From the NCBI RefSeq assembly GCF_006442545.2, contig NZ_CP083952.1, positions 3,093,501 to 3,157,500 of the forward strand: DNA of 64,000 nt, in the 5' to 3' direction. A program made the position numbers and the translations under genes. The notes beneath the pieces are model-generated. The model was not told the DNA's origin and made no database searches. It worked only from the letters and a program-made list of their open reading frames with translations. Of this stretch, positions 9,460-17,606 are shown piece after piece (the stretch's first letter is position 1; the number at the start of each line of letters is the position of its first letter). Source of the DNA: Mesorhizobium sp. B2-1-8. Its GTDB lineage: Bacteria; Pseudomonadota; Alphaproteobacteria; Rhizobiales; Rhizobiaceae.

Positions 9460-10191
9460 ATGAAGCTGGCCATGTCGATTTGGGACCGCCTCGGCGACTT
9501 CATCACGCGGGTTTCATCTTCGACCACGTCTGGCGTCGCCGACGTGGTCGAGGCTGTGCGCACGGTTTTTTCCGGCGACGCCGACTTGCGCCGCCGCGTC
9601 GCCTTCTCGGTTGCGATGATCGCGCTTTCGGCCAAGATGGCCAAGGCCGACGGCATCGTCACCCAGGATGAGGTGCGAGCCTTCCAGGAAATCTTCGAAG
9701 TGCCGCCGAAAGAGACGCGCAACGTTGCGCGGCTGTTCCATCTCGCCCAGCGGGACGTGGCCGGTTTCGAAACCTATGCTGAGCGCATGGCGCAACTCTG
9801 CGGCTCCGGGCACTCCAATTGCGTGATGCTGGAAGACATACTCGACGGCCTGTTCCATATCGCCAAGGCCGATGGGCTGGTGCATGAGCGCGAAGGCATC
9901 TTCCTGCACCGTATAGCAGAGATCTTCCGCATCGATGAGACGCACTACGAATCGATCATGGCACGGCACGTCAACCTTGGCGCCGGCGACCCCTATGTCG
10001 TGCTCGGCATAGAGCGCGGCAAGCCGTTCGAAGAGGTCAGAAAACGCTATCGCAAGCTGGTGTCGGACAACCATCCGGACCGGCTGATCGCGCGAGGCCT
10101 GCCGCAGGAATTCATCAAGATCGCGACGACCAGGGTCGCGGCGATCAACGCCGCTTACGAGATGATCGAGCGGGGCCTGCGGCACGCATGA
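9460..10191 (+). CDS. TerB-DnaJ domain protein (DjlA-like, soluble)
   Basis: This 243-residue protein has a TerB-like helical domain (about residues 45-165, with MAKADGIVTQDE and HIAKADGLVHERE repeats carrying acidic metal-binding-type residues) followed by a C-terminal J domain (about 175-240) with the essential HPD tripeptide at 205-207. The architecture is that of DjlA co-chaperones, which stimulate the ATPase of DnaK, but no N-terminal membrane segment is visible here. The ATG at 9472 is an alternative start; neither has a strong ribosome site. An insertion sequence begins just after the stop. Confidence 0.87.
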   Translation: MKLAMSIWDRLGDFITRVSSSTTSGVADVVEAVRTVFSGDADLRRRVAFSVAMIALSAKMAKADGIVTQDEVRAFQEIFEVPPKETRNVARLFHLAQRDVAGFETYAERMAQLCGSGHSNCVMLEDILDGLFHIAKADGLVHEREGIFLHRIAEIFRIDETHYESIMARHVNLGAGDPYVVLGIERGKPFEEVRKRYRKLVSDNHPDRLIARGLPQEFIKIATTRVAAINAAYEMIERGLRHA

Positions 10192-10194
10192 GAC

Positions 10195-11660
10195 TTCCTG
10201 TGTCAACCTGTTGTGAGCAAGAAGCTAGCGGCGGGGTGTTTGTTGGGGTCGTAGGATGTGCCGTCCTGCCATGCGCGCCAGAGGATTCTGAGCCAGGCTC
10301 TGGCGAGGATGCGAACGGCATGAGGGTGTCTGCATCCTCGCTCTCTGGCGTCGTGATAGACCTTGGCAGCCCAGGGGCTGGCATGGCGGGAGTTGTCGGC
10401 GAAGCAGGTGAGCGCCGCGCGCAGTCGCTTGTTGCAGGCCCATCGCCATGTAACGGCGCGGGATTTACCGCTCTGGTAGGTGACTGGTGCGACGCCGGCC
10501 TCGGCGGCCAGGTGTTCCTGGCTCTGGAAGCGGTCCCGCACGTCGCCCAGCTCGGCGGTGATCTGTGCAGCGCAGATCTTTCCGGCGCGCGGAAAGGACA
10601 TGACGATCTTTCCTTCGGGCAGTTCGGCAACGGCATGTTCGATGCGGCTGGAGAGCTTGCCGATCTGGGCGACGAGGCTTTCGAGAGTAACGGCGATGGC
10701 ACGTACGAGTTCACCCTTGGCGTCGGCCTCAGCTTCAGCGGCCATTGTGGCGGGAGCCGCGCGCAGCCGGCCGAGCACATCGGCAACACTACGCCGGCCG
10801 CAATACTGGTTCTGGGCAAGGAAGGCAGCCATGCGCTTCTCACCCAAGCGGCTGGCGCTTTCGGGTGTGGGATAGCGCTGGAGGAAGGCCAGTGCGATCG
10901 GGCTTGCGATGTCGGCGAACAAACCGGCGGCGCCAGGCCAGAAGCTTTCGAGCAAGGCGCGCAGCTGGTTGGCGAGGACGAGTCTTGTGGCGACGAGATC
11001 GTCACGGCCACGCACCAGCGCGCGCAGTGCCTTGATGGCATCGGATTGCGGCTTGAGCGGGGTCAGCCGGTGCCCGTCGGTGCGCAGGATGTCGGCAAGG
11101 ATGTAGGCGTCACCAGGATCGCTCTTGGCGGCGACGGCGCGATAGCGCGGCCGGCACGCCTTGACGACATTGGGATGGACCGGCGTGACGACGAAGCCGG
11201 CATCGACCAGCGCGTCGACGAGCAACCCGCTAGGCCGTTCGATGGCGATCGGCGTCTCGCCGGGTGGCCCATGCCGTCGCAAACGCGCGACGAGATCGGC
11301 AAGCCCATCGCGGTCATGGGCCACGACAAAATGGTCGAGGACCTTACCGGCGGCGTCGACGACACAGACGGCATGGCTCGAGCCGCCCCAGTCGAGTCCG
11401 ACGAAAATGGTCATGGATGCACCTCACTGAACTGGAGTATGGTGCCCGGTGCCGGGAGCCCTCACGGGTTGCTCATCAATCGGCGCTCTGGACCCATCTT
11501 GGTCGAAGTGTCTGTGGCGCATCTTCCTGTAGCCCGTCTGTGGCTCTCGGCCACCGAAACGCTGCAAGTCTCATGCGGGCCCTCATCGGGCAAGCGACAT
11601 AGGCAGTCGTCACGGTGGCGCGGGACCAACGCCCAATCAGCTCCTAAACTGATTCAACGC
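10195..11660 (-). mobile_element. IS110-family insertion sequence
   Basis: The element contains one intact transposase and about 245 bases of noncoding DNA upstream of it, a layout normal for IS110, whose long end carries the bridge RNA. No terminal inverted repeats were found, also as expected. The outer boundaries are estimates, set by the end of the DnaJ-like gene on one side and the start region of the amidase gene on the other. The noncoding part (11415-11660) contains no gene. Confidence 0.7.
10203..11414 (-). CDS. IS110-family transposase
   Basis: This 403-residue DEDD recombinase has all four N-terminal acidic residues: Asp8 (GLDWGG), Glu59 (IAIERPSG), Asp99 and Asp102 (KSDPGDA). The C-terminal half holds the transposase_20-type segment AEAGVAPVTYQSGKSR followed by CNKRLRAALTCFA. 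The reading frame is full length with no frameshift, so the enzyme is probably functional. It would catalyse cut-out and reinsertion of the element through a circular intermediate. Confidence 0.94.
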   Translation of the reverse strand: MTIFVGLDWGGSSHAVCVVDAAGKVLDHFVVAHDRDGLADLVARLRRHGPPGETPIAIERPSGLLVDALVDAGFVVTPVHPNVVKACRPRYRAVAAKSDPGDAYILADILRTDGHRLTPLKPQSDAIKALRALVRGRDDLVATRLVLANQLRALLESFWPGAAGLFADIASPIALAFLQRYPTPESASRLGEKRMAAFLAQNQYCGRRSVADVLGRLRAAPATMAAEAEADAKGELVRAIAVTLESLVAQIGKLSSRIEHAVAELPEGKIVMSFPRAGKICAAQITAELGDVRDRFQSQEHLAAEAGVAPVTYQSGKSRAVTWRWACNKRLRAALTCFADNSRHASPWAAKVYHDARERGCRHPHAVRILARAWLRILWRAWQDGTSYDPNKHPAASFLLTTG

Positions 11661-11677
11661 AATCGTGAGGTTGCCTG

Positions 11678-12433
11678 ATGAGCGGCTTCCTGCCCGACGA
11701 GCCGAGCGCCGAGGTCAGGGTATCGCCGAATTTCGGGCCAAGGCGCGACGCGCAGAAACCCGACATGATCGTGCTGCACTATACGGGCATGGCAACCGGT
11801 GCCGGGGCCGAAGCCTGGCTGTGTGATCCGGCGAGTGAAGTCTCGTCGCACTATCTCGTCCATGAGAATGGCCACATCGTGCAGATGGTCCGGGAAAGCG
11901 ACCGCGCCTGGCACGCCGGCCAGAGTTCCTGGTTCGGACGCACCGACATCAATTCCTGCTCGGTCGGCATCGAAATAGTCAATCCGGGCCACTCACTGGG
12001 CTATCCCAGCTTTCCGAAACGTCAGATCACGGCGGTCATCGAGCTGTGCAAGGGGATTGCCGCGCGGCATGCGATCGTCGCCGAGCGGGTGCTGGCTCAC
12101 TCCGACGTGGCGCCCGGTCGCAAGATCGACCCAGGCGAGAAGTTTCCATGGGCCGCGCTGTTCAAGGCCGGTGTCGGCCATCTCGTGCCAGCCGCTCCCC
12201 TCAGGCGCGGAACCGCGCTGAAGCCTGGCGACCGCGGCGCCGATGTCGAGACACTGCAGTCGATGCTGTCGCTCTATGGCTATGGTGTCGAGATATCGGG
12301 CCTTTTCGATGATCGGACACGGGTCGTCGTAGAGGCCTTCCAGCGGCATTTCCGGCCGCGCCGGATCGACGGAGTTGCCGACGGCTCGACGATGCGCACG
12401 CTGCAGAAGCTGCTTGCTTCCATCCGGAATTGA
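11678..12433 (+). CDS. AmiD-like N-acetylmuramoyl-L-alanine amidase
   Basis: This 251-residue protein has an amidase_2 domain (about residues 20-165: MIVLHYTG with a zinc-binding His, SSHYLVHENGHIVQMV, LAHSDVAPGRKIDPG with the second ligand region) and a C-terminal peptidoglycan-binding domain (about 180-248, GDRGADVETLQSMLSLYG). It should cut the bond between N-acetylmuramic acid and L-alanine. No signal peptide is evident, so a cytoplasmic role in recycling anhydro-muropeptides, like AmpD, is possible. GAGG precedes the ATG. Its upstream region is now occupied by an insertion sequence, which may supply its promoter. Confidence 0.9.
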   Translation: MSGFLPDEPSAEVRVSPNFGPRRDAQKPDMIVLHYTGMATGAGAEAWLCDPASEVSSHYLVHENGHIVQMVRESDRAWHAGQSSWFGRTDINSCSVGIEIVNPGHSLGYPSFPKRQITAVIELCKGIAARHAIVAERVLAHSDVAPGRKIDPGEKFPWAALFKAGVGHLVPAAPLRRGTALKPGDRGADVETLQSMLSLYGYGVEISGLFDDRTRVVVEAFQRHFRPRRIDGVADGSTMRTLQKLLASIRN

Positions 12434-12487
12434 CCCTGGGGCAATTCCTGATCCAAGTAATCCTCCCTGGTCATAAAGTTACAAACT

Positions 12488-12502
12488 GTCACTTAAAGTG
12501 AC
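12488..12502. promoter_or_regulatory. 15-bp perfect palindrome, possible operator
   Basis: GTCACTT-A-AAGTGAC is an exact inverted repeat in the 212-base gap before the lytic transglycosylase gene. No regulator that binds it is known to me. A related half-site, TTGTCACTTGA, occurs at 45847-45857. The rest of the gap holds no other feature that I can support. Confidence 0.4.
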
Positions 12503-12645
12503 TTGCCTCGCCTTCATTGGCGCCAAATCGGGCCTCAAAGGGCTTTTCGTACAGTTTGTCGGACGTCCAGCCCCCCGGGTGTTCCGATATTGATCAAGCG
12601 ATGCCACGCGAAAATCTTCGCGCGGTCCCAACAGAACAGGATCAC

Positions 12646-13365
12646 ATGCAGAAATTGACCGTTTTAACGGCAGCTCTTGCTGCCGGGGTAATGAGTTTTG
12701 CCTTCAGTGCAGCCGACGCCGCGCCATTCAGCCCACGGGCCGACCAGGGCTTCGTCGCGGCATCCGCCAAAGGCAAGGTCATTTCGGCCAAAAGCAGCAA
12801 GAGTGCGAAGGCGACGACGAAGCAGGCTTCCGCGAAAGTGGAAAAGGCAAGCTGGACCAAGGCAAGGAAATCCTCTGCCAAGAGGCAGAGGAAGCGCGGC
12901 CGCAAAACCGTGGACATGACGACGACGGCATCGATCGGCCTCGGCAACGTCGCCGCGGCGACGGCGGCAGTGACGAGCGGCGGCCAGTATTCCGCGATTG
13001 TCGCCCGCTATGCGGCGAGCTACGGGGTTCCGGTGTCGCTGGCCGATGCCGTCATCAAGATCGAGAGCAACTACCGGCCGAACCTGGTCGGTGGCGCCGG
13101 CGAGATCGGCCTGATGCAGATCAAGCCGGCAACCGCGCGCATGATGGGTTACAGCGGCTCGGCCAAGGGCCTGTTCGATCCCGACACCAACATCAAATAT
13201 GGCATGAAGTACCTCGCCATGGCACGCGACCTCGGGGGCGGCACGACCTGCGGCACGATCCTGAAATACAATGCCGGCCATGGCGCCACCCGGATGAACC
13301 CGGTTTCGGCGGCTTACTGCAGCAAGGTCAAGGTTCAGTTGGCGGCTGTCGGCGCGCCGGCTTGA
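12646..13365 (+). CDS. lytic transglycosylase (SLT family)
   Basis: This 239-residue exported protein has a signal peptide ending near residue 24 (SAADAAP), a Lys/Ser/Ala-rich basic linker (about 40-85) and a C-terminal SLT domain. The catalytic Glu is Glu140 in VIKIESNYRP, followed by the family motif GEIGLMQIKPATARMMG and the AxxY-type segment LKYNAGHG. It cleaves glycan strands to 1,6-anhydro ends. AGGA lies upstream of the ATG at 12646. The frame is open further upstream, but those residues lack signal-peptide character and a ribosome site. Confidence 0.92.
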   Translation: MQKLTVLTAALAAGVMSFAFSAADAAPFSPRADQGFVAASAKGKVISAKSSKSAKATTKQASAKVEKASWTKARKSSAKRQRKRGRKTVDMTTTASIGLGNVAAATAAVTSGGQYSAIVARYAASYGVPVSLADAVIKIESNYRPNLVGGAGEIGLMQIKPATARMMGYSGSAKGLFDPDTNIKYGMKYLAMARDLGGGTTCGTILKYNAGHGATRMNPVSAAYCSKVKVQLAAVGAPA

Positions 13366-13394
13366 CAAGAACCGGTTACTGCCGGCTTTTTCGG

Positions 13395-13424
13395 TTGCGT
13401 TTTGTGGTGTGAACCCCTTTATAC
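13395..13424 (+). promoter_or_regulatory. candidate rnpB promoter
   Basis: TTGCGT at 13395-13400 and TTATAC at 13419-13424 are 18 bases apart. The -10 lies six bases upstream of the predicted 5' end of the RNase P RNA, consistent with a sigma-70 promoter. Confidence 0.55.
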
Positions 13425-13429
13425 GCCCT

Positions 13430-13827
13430 GCCAGCTGGCCGGGCGGCCGCACCCGCAAACGCCGAAAGGCCGCGGGTGAGGAAAGTCCGGGCTCCATGGA
13501 GACACGGTGCCGGTTAATGGCCGGCGGGGGCGACCCCAGGGAAAGTGCCACAGAAAGCAAACCGCCCCGACTTTGTCGGGGTAAGGGTGAAAGGGTGGGG
13601 TAAGAGCCCACCGCGCGACTGGCAACAGGAGCGGCACGGTAAACCCCACCGGGAGCAAGACCGAATAGGGGCGGTGCGAGGGGAAACCCTCGAGGGCTGT
13701 TTCCGGCTCACCGTCCGGGTAGGTTGCGTGAGGCGCATGGCAACATGCGCCCAAGATGAATGGCCGCCACGTTCTCGCCTCGCAAGGGGCGAGGGCCATA
13801 CAAAACCCGGCTTACAGGCTGGCTGGC
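13430..13827 (+). ncRNA. rnpB: RNase P RNA (class A)
   Basis: This is the catalytic RNA that matures the 5' ends of tRNAs. Conserved blocks are visible in order: GAGGAAAGTCCGGGCTCC near 13480, ACAGAAAGCAAACCGCC near 13550, GGGTAAGGGTGAAA near 13580, GTAAGAGCCCACCG near 13600 and CCCGGCTTACAGG near 13806. The 5' gccagctggcc and 3' ggctggc segments pair as helix P1 and set the ends. The length of about 398 bases is usual for alphaproteobacteria. Protein frames drawn through this region are spurious. Confidence 0.95.
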
Positions 13828-13863
13828 AATTTTCTCCACGATATATGGATTGAGTCTTTCGAT

Positions 13864-13898
13864 ATCAGAAGGTTACGCCCTTGGGCGCAACTTCTGAT
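13864..13898 (+). other. stem-loop downstream of rnpB
   Basis: ATCAGAAGGTTACGCCC pairs with GGGCGCAACTTCTGAT over a two-base loop, with one bulge and one mismatch. It has no T-tract, so it may protect or end the rnpB transcript, or be a small palindromic repeat. Confidence 0.45.
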
Positions 13899-13954
13899 TC
13901 AAGGGCGCGGCGCTATTTTGCATCGCCACGTGACAGAGTTCTCCACCGACTTTC

Positions 13955-13983
13955 TTGAAGCTGGTGCGATTAAATCGTACCAT
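13955..13983 (+). promoter_or_regulatory. candidate parDE promoter and operator
   Basis: A 19-base inverted repeat, GGTGCGATTAAATCGTACC at 13963-13981, has one mismatched pair around its central base. It lies between TTGAAG (13955-13960) and TACCAT (13978-13983), which are 17 bases apart and could be the -35 and -10. ParD antitoxins bind such palindromes at their own promoters. Confidence 0.5.
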
Positions 13984-14009
13984 CATGGCTCATACATCGG
14001 GAGCGTATC

Positions 14010-14294
14010 ATGGGTCAGGTCGACAAACGCAGCATCACGCTTTCGCCAGAACTGGCGCGGGCGGTCGACGATGTGGTCGCGGCAGGAGAATACGCCTCGG
14101 CGAGCGAGGTGATCCGCGACGCATTGAGGCAATGGAAAGACCGCCGCGACCTGATGGGCTACACGGTCGAGGAACTGCGCAAGCTGGTGCAGGAGGGGAT
14201 CGACAGCGGGCTTGCGCAAGACGGCCAGCCAATCATGGAACGATTGCGCGCGAAATACCTGAAGATGGCCGAGGCCAAAGGCTTTCAGGAGTGA
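14010..14294 (+). CDS. parD: ParD-family antitoxin
   Basis: This 94-residue protein has the ribbon-helix-helix N terminus typical of ParD/CopG (KRSITLSPELARAVDDVV, then YASASEVIRDALRQW, residues 5-45) and a charged C-terminal tail that would wrap the toxin. GGGAG precedes the ATG. It overlaps the downstream toxin gene by four bases (GTGA). It should neutralise ParE and repress the operon through the palindrome upstream. Confidence 0.9.
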   Translation: MGQVDKRSITLSPELARAVDDVVAAGEYASASEVIRDALRQWKDRRDLMGYTVEELRKLVQEGIDSGLAQDGQPIMERLRAKYLKMAEAKGFQE

Positions 14295-14584
14295 AATACC
14301 GACTGCTTCCTCAAGCCACCGTCGATCTCGAAAGCATTGGCGACTACATTGCCAGCCATGACCCGCGCGCTGCTGTTCGCCTCGTAGATGCGCTGGAAAG
14401 ACGTTGGGATTTGCTGACCTTGCATCCTTTTTCAGGTGCGCCACGCGACGACATAGCGCCGGGTATCCGCCATCTGATTGTCGGCGAATATGTCACCTTG
14501 TACCGGGTCGGCGGTGATGCGATCGAAATTCTTCGCGTGCTGCATGGTCGCCGCAACATCGAAGCCGATGACCTCGGCTCGTAA
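14291..14584 (+). CDS. parE: ParE-family toxin
   Basis: This 97-residue protein has the RelE/ParE fold pattern: VKYRLLPQATVDLESIGDYI at the start, the FSGAPRDDIAPGIRHL turn and the final strands YVTLYRVGG and IEILRVLHGRRN. Family members typically poison DNA gyrase. The GTG start overlaps the parD stop, giving translational coupling. The gene ends eight bases from the convergent trans-sulfuration gene. Confidence 0.9.
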   Translation: MKYRLLPQATVDLESIGDYIASHDPRAAVRLVDALERRWDLLTLHPFSGAPRDDIAPGIRHLIVGEYVTLYRVGGDAIEILRVLHGRRNIEADDLGS

Positions 14585-14592
14585 TCGATTTG

Positions 14593-15708
14593 TCAGCCAC
14601 TGATCCTGTCCAGCGAGGCCTCGATCGCGTTCCAGAGTTCTTCCACGGGCTCACAGCCGACCGACAGGCGCACGAAGCCAGCCGGAACCGCGTCGCCTCG
14701 CTTAAGCCGCCGCTCGGCCGAGGTGTGGACGCCACCGAAGGAGGTCGCGGCCTGCATCAGGCTGCAATTGTTGATGAAATCCTCGGCTTTCTGCTCGGAA
14801 GCGAGTTCGAAGGAGATGAGGAAGCCGAAGCGCTCCATCTGGGCGCGGGCCAGATTGTGCGAGGGATCTCCTTCCAGTCCGGGATAGCGCAGGCCGGTGA
14901 TCGCGCGATGCCCCTGCAGCCGCCTTGCGATCACCTCGGCTGACGAACACATGCGGTCGAAGCGCACGTCCAATGTTTCCAGGCCGCGATGCACCAGCCA
15001 GGCTTCGAACGGCCCGGGGATGCTGCCCGAGACCTCGCGCCAGCCGGTCACGGCGGCGATGATATCCGCATTGCGGCTGGCGACATGGCCGAACAACACG
15101 TCGGAATGGCCGTTGGGCGCCTTGGTGTCGGCAGCGACAACGATATCGGCGCCGTGATCGAGAGGGCGCTGGCCGAAGGGCGTCATCGTCGTGTTGTCGA
15201 CCACCAGCAGCGCGCCGGCCTTGTGAACGGCTTCGGCGACAGCGGCGATGTCGCAGATGTCCAGCCCCGGATTAGCGGGCGTTTCGACGAAGGCCAGGCG
15301 GTAACCAGCGAAGCCGCCATCGAGGAAGGTCGATGTCGGCCTGACATCGTGGGTGACGCCGAGCGGCTTCAGGAAACGATCGGCCAGCGCCCTGGTGGTG
15401 TGATAGCCGTCCGAAGGCAGCAGGATATGGTCGCCGGCCTTGAGTACGGCAAAAAATGCCGCCGAGATCGCCGCCATCCCCGAGGGAAAACCGACGCAAG
15501 GCGCGTCTTCCAAATGGGACAACATGTGTTCGACGGCATCCCAGGTCGGGTTGCTGAAGCGACCGTACTGGTTGAAGCCGGTGGCATCGCCCGGTGCATG
15601 GAAGATGGCGGCCATGGTCAGGGGCAGGGGAATGGAATCGCCCACGGCAAACCCGCTGCGACGCAAATGGGGCAGGGCTGCAGCGCGCGACTTCGCAGTT
15701 TCAGGCAT
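14593..15708 (-). CDS. PLP-dependent trans-sulfuration enzyme (cystathionine gamma-lyase/synthase family)
   Basis: This 371-residue protein is of the Cys/Met metabolism PLP family. Markers are YGRFSNPTWDAVE near residue 48, FPSGMAAISAAF near 74, VETPANPGLDI near 141 and the PLP-lysine loop ADTKAPNGHSD with Lys196. It could be a cystathionine gamma-lyase, gamma-synthase or related sulfhydrylase; the sequence alone does not separate these. The ATG at 15708 is chosen; a TTG three codons earlier is an alternative. It is divergent from mraZ, with a 407-base gap between the starts. Confidence 0.88.
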   Translation of the reverse strand: MPETAKSRAAALPHLRRSGFAVGDSIPLPLTMAAIFHAPGDATGFNQYGRFSNPTWDAVEHMLSHLEDAPCVGFPSGMAAISAAFFAVLKAGDHILLPSDGYHTTRALADRFLKPLGVTHDVRPTSTFLDGGFAGYRLAFVETPANPGLDICDIAAVAEAVHKAGALLVVDNTTMTPFGQRPLDHGADIVVAADTKAPNGHSDVLFGHVASRNADIIAAVTGWREVSGSIPGPFEAWLVHRGLETLDVRFDRMCSSAEVIARRLQGHRAITGLRYPGLEGDPSHNLARAQMERFGFLISFELASEQKAEDFINNCSLMQAATSFGGVHTSAERRLKRGDAVPAGFVRLSVGCEPVEELWNAIEASLDRISG

Positions 15709-15895
15709 CGATTTCAAATCCCTTGGCGATCGGTGAGATAGACGAGACGCTATGCCCGGCCGCGGCTCGCGGCAAGGCGCCTCAAGTTGGGCCAGGCAGG
15801 CTCTAAACGGTTCGTTAGGCTTAATAGACCATAAAGACGAGACGTGCTGTCAAAGCCCCTCCAGTCGGCGTGATGCGCGTGTTTGAGAAGCCTAT

Positions 15896-15930
15896 TCCCG
15901 TTGACGCCCATAGTGCCCCATGATATCCCA
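15896..15930 (+). promoter_or_regulatory. mraZ promoter overlapped by MraZ-binding repeats
   Basis: TTGACG (15901-15906) and TATCCC (15924-15929) are 17 bases apart and form a plausible promoter. Overlaid on it are NCCCA units at exact 10-base steps: TCCCG 15896-15900 (imperfect), GCCCA 15906-15910, CCCCA 15916-15920 and TCCCA 15926-15930. On the other strand these are TGGGN repeats with five-base spacers, the known MraZ-binding pattern. The rest of the 15709-16115 gap shows no gene. Confidence 0.78.
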
Positions 15931-16115
15931 TCCAGACATCAAAGCCTTCGTTCCGCGTCAGGGTAAAGCGTACGCCAATCGGGCAGCCGCGGCGGCTGCG
16001 CGTTTGCCGGTTTTCGCCCGTGTGGACGAGGTGGGTGCGGGGCAGGCAACGCGCGGCGGTGGCGCGTGCGACACGACGAAGAGGGGTGCGGCGGCGCAAG
16101 CGGCTGCAACGTGTG

Positions 16116-16589
16116 ATGGACCGGTTTCTGTCGAACACGGTGAGCAGGATCGATGCGAAGGGGCGGGTGTCCGTTCCTGCGCATTTTCGTGCCGTGGTGC
16201 AGAAGCGCGGCTATTCGGAACTCTATGCGCTGCGCTGCCTGGACCTGCCGGCGATGGATGTCGGCGGGCTAGACCTGCTCGACCGCTACGAGCAGCGCAT
16301 CGCGCGGGAAGACCCGTTCCTGCAGACGGCGGACGACATGTCGTTCTTCTGCCATGGCGACGGCGCATTCCTGAAACTCGACCAGGACGGCCGTATCACC
16401 ATGACCGACTTCATTCGCGAGCATGCCGGCATCTCTGCGGAAGTGGCCTTTGTCGGGCGCGGCAATTTCTTTCAGATCTGGGAGCCGGGGCGGCTTGCGG
16501 CCTATGGGGCGCAGGCGCGGGCCAGGCTTTTGCAGCTTCGGCAGGGGACGAAGGCTCACGAGGCCAAGGCTGGGGAGCGACCGGAATGA
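16116..16589 (+). CDS. mraZ: MraZ transcriptional regulator
   Basis: This 157-residue protein opens the dcw cluster. It has two SpoVT-AbrB-like halves, each with the DxxGR motif (DAKGR near residue 14 and DQDGR near 92). MraZ forms a ring that binds repeated TGGGN elements and represses its own operon. The start at MDRFLSN (16116) follows the family; no good ribosome site precedes it, and the frame upstream encodes only an Arg-rich stretch. A GTG one codon earlier is possible. The stop overlaps rsmH. Confidence 0.93.
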   Translation: MDRFLSNTVSRIDAKGRVSVPAHFRAVVQKRGYSELYALRCLDLPAMDVGGLDLLDRYEQRIAREDPFLQTADDMSFFCHGDGAFLKLDQDGRITMTDFIREHAGISAEVAFVGRGNFFQIWEPGRLAAYGAQARARLLQLRQGTKAHEAKAGERPE

Positions 16590-17602
16590 CGGTGGGCCAC
16601 GGCGATGATATCAACGCCGTTGGCGGATCGGTCCGCCACATTCCGGTCCTCCTTGGCGAAGTGCTGGAAGCGCTGGCGCCGGTGGAAGGCGACATCATCA
16701 TCGACGGTACGTTCGGCGCCGGCGGCTACACCAAGGCCATCCTGGCCGCGGGCGCGTCCGTGGTTGCCATCGACCGTGATCCCGATGCCATAGCGGCCGG
16801 CCGCGACCTCGAGGCGCGGTCCGGGGGCCGGCTGAAGCTCGTGCAGGTGCCGTTCTCGACGCTCGACGAACACATCGAAAGCGCCGATGGCATCGTGCTC
16901 GACATCGGCGTCTCCTCGATGCAGCTCGACCAGGCCGAGCGCGGCTTTTCCTTCCGCAACGACGGACCGCTCGACATGCGCATGGCGCAAGCGGGACTGA
17001 GCGCCGCCGATGTCGTCAACAGTTTCAAGCCGGGCGACCTTGCCCGCATCTTCGGCTTCCTTGGCGAGGAGCGCCATGCCGGACGCATCGCCCGCATGAT
17101 CGAGGCGCGCCGGGAAAAACGGCCGTTCGAGCGCACGCTGGAGCTTGCCGACGCGATCGAGACGCATATCGGCCGCGCGCCGAAGGACAAGATCCATCCG
17201 GCGACGCGAGTCTTCCAGGCGCTGCGCATCCTCGTCAATGACGAGCTCGGCGAATTGGCCAAGGCGCTGTTCGCGGCCGAACGCGCGCTGAAGCCAGGCG
17301 GACGCCTTGTCGTGGTGACGTTCCATTCGCTGGAAGACCGCATCGTCAAGCGCTTCATCGCCGACCGCTCCGACGCCATGACCGGCTCGCGCCACATGCC
17401 GGAGGCGCAGGCCCGCACCGCGACCTTCCGCAAGGCTGGTGGCGGTGTGACGGCAGGCGATGCCGAGGTCGCGGCCAACCCGCGCGCCCGTTCGGCCAGG
17501 CTGCGTGCCGCGATCCGCACCGAGGCGCCGGCGCGCAGCGGCGATTTTTCGATCTTCGGCCTTCCAAAACTTCCCGGCATCGACCGGCCGGGGGAGAGGT
17601 AA
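16586..17602 (+). CDS. rsmH: 16S rRNA (cytosine-1402-N4)-methyltransferase RsmH (MraW)
   Basis: This 338-residue enzyme N4-methylates C1402 in the decoding centre of 16S rRNA. Signatures are [13 protein letters not shown] at the start, the SAM loop [14 protein letters not shown] near residue 38, [10 protein letters not shown] near 110 and the C-terminal [14 protein letters not shown]. The ATG overlaps the mraZ stop by four bases. The ORF continues upstream for more than 200 codons in the same frame, but that part is a shadow of mraZ. Confidence 0.96.
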   Translation: MTVGHGDDINAVGGSVRHIPVLLGEVLEALAPVEGDIIIDGTFGAGGYTKAILAAGASVVAIDRDPDAIAAGRDLEARSGGRLKLVQVPFSTLDEHIESADGIVLDIGVSSMQLDQAERGFSFRNDGPLDMRMAQAGLSAADVVNSFKPGDLARIFGFLGEERHAGRIARMIEARREKRPFERTLELADAIETHIGRAPKDKIHPATRVFQALRILVNDELGELAKALFAAERALKPGGRLVVVTFHSLEDRIVKRFIADRSDAMTGSRHMPEAQARTATFRKAGGGVTAGDAEVAANPRARSARLRAAIRTEAPARSGDFSIFGLPKLPGIDRPGER

Positions 17603-17606
17603 GCAC

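Noticed and set aside
10188..11678. Target-site duplication flanking the IS110 element (tgagacttcctg / tgaggttgcctg)
   Set aside because: The match is imperfect and many IS110 elements make no duplication.
15709..15895. SAM riboswitch before the trans-sulfuration gene
   Set aside because: The SAM-II pseudoknot core could not be found in the leader.
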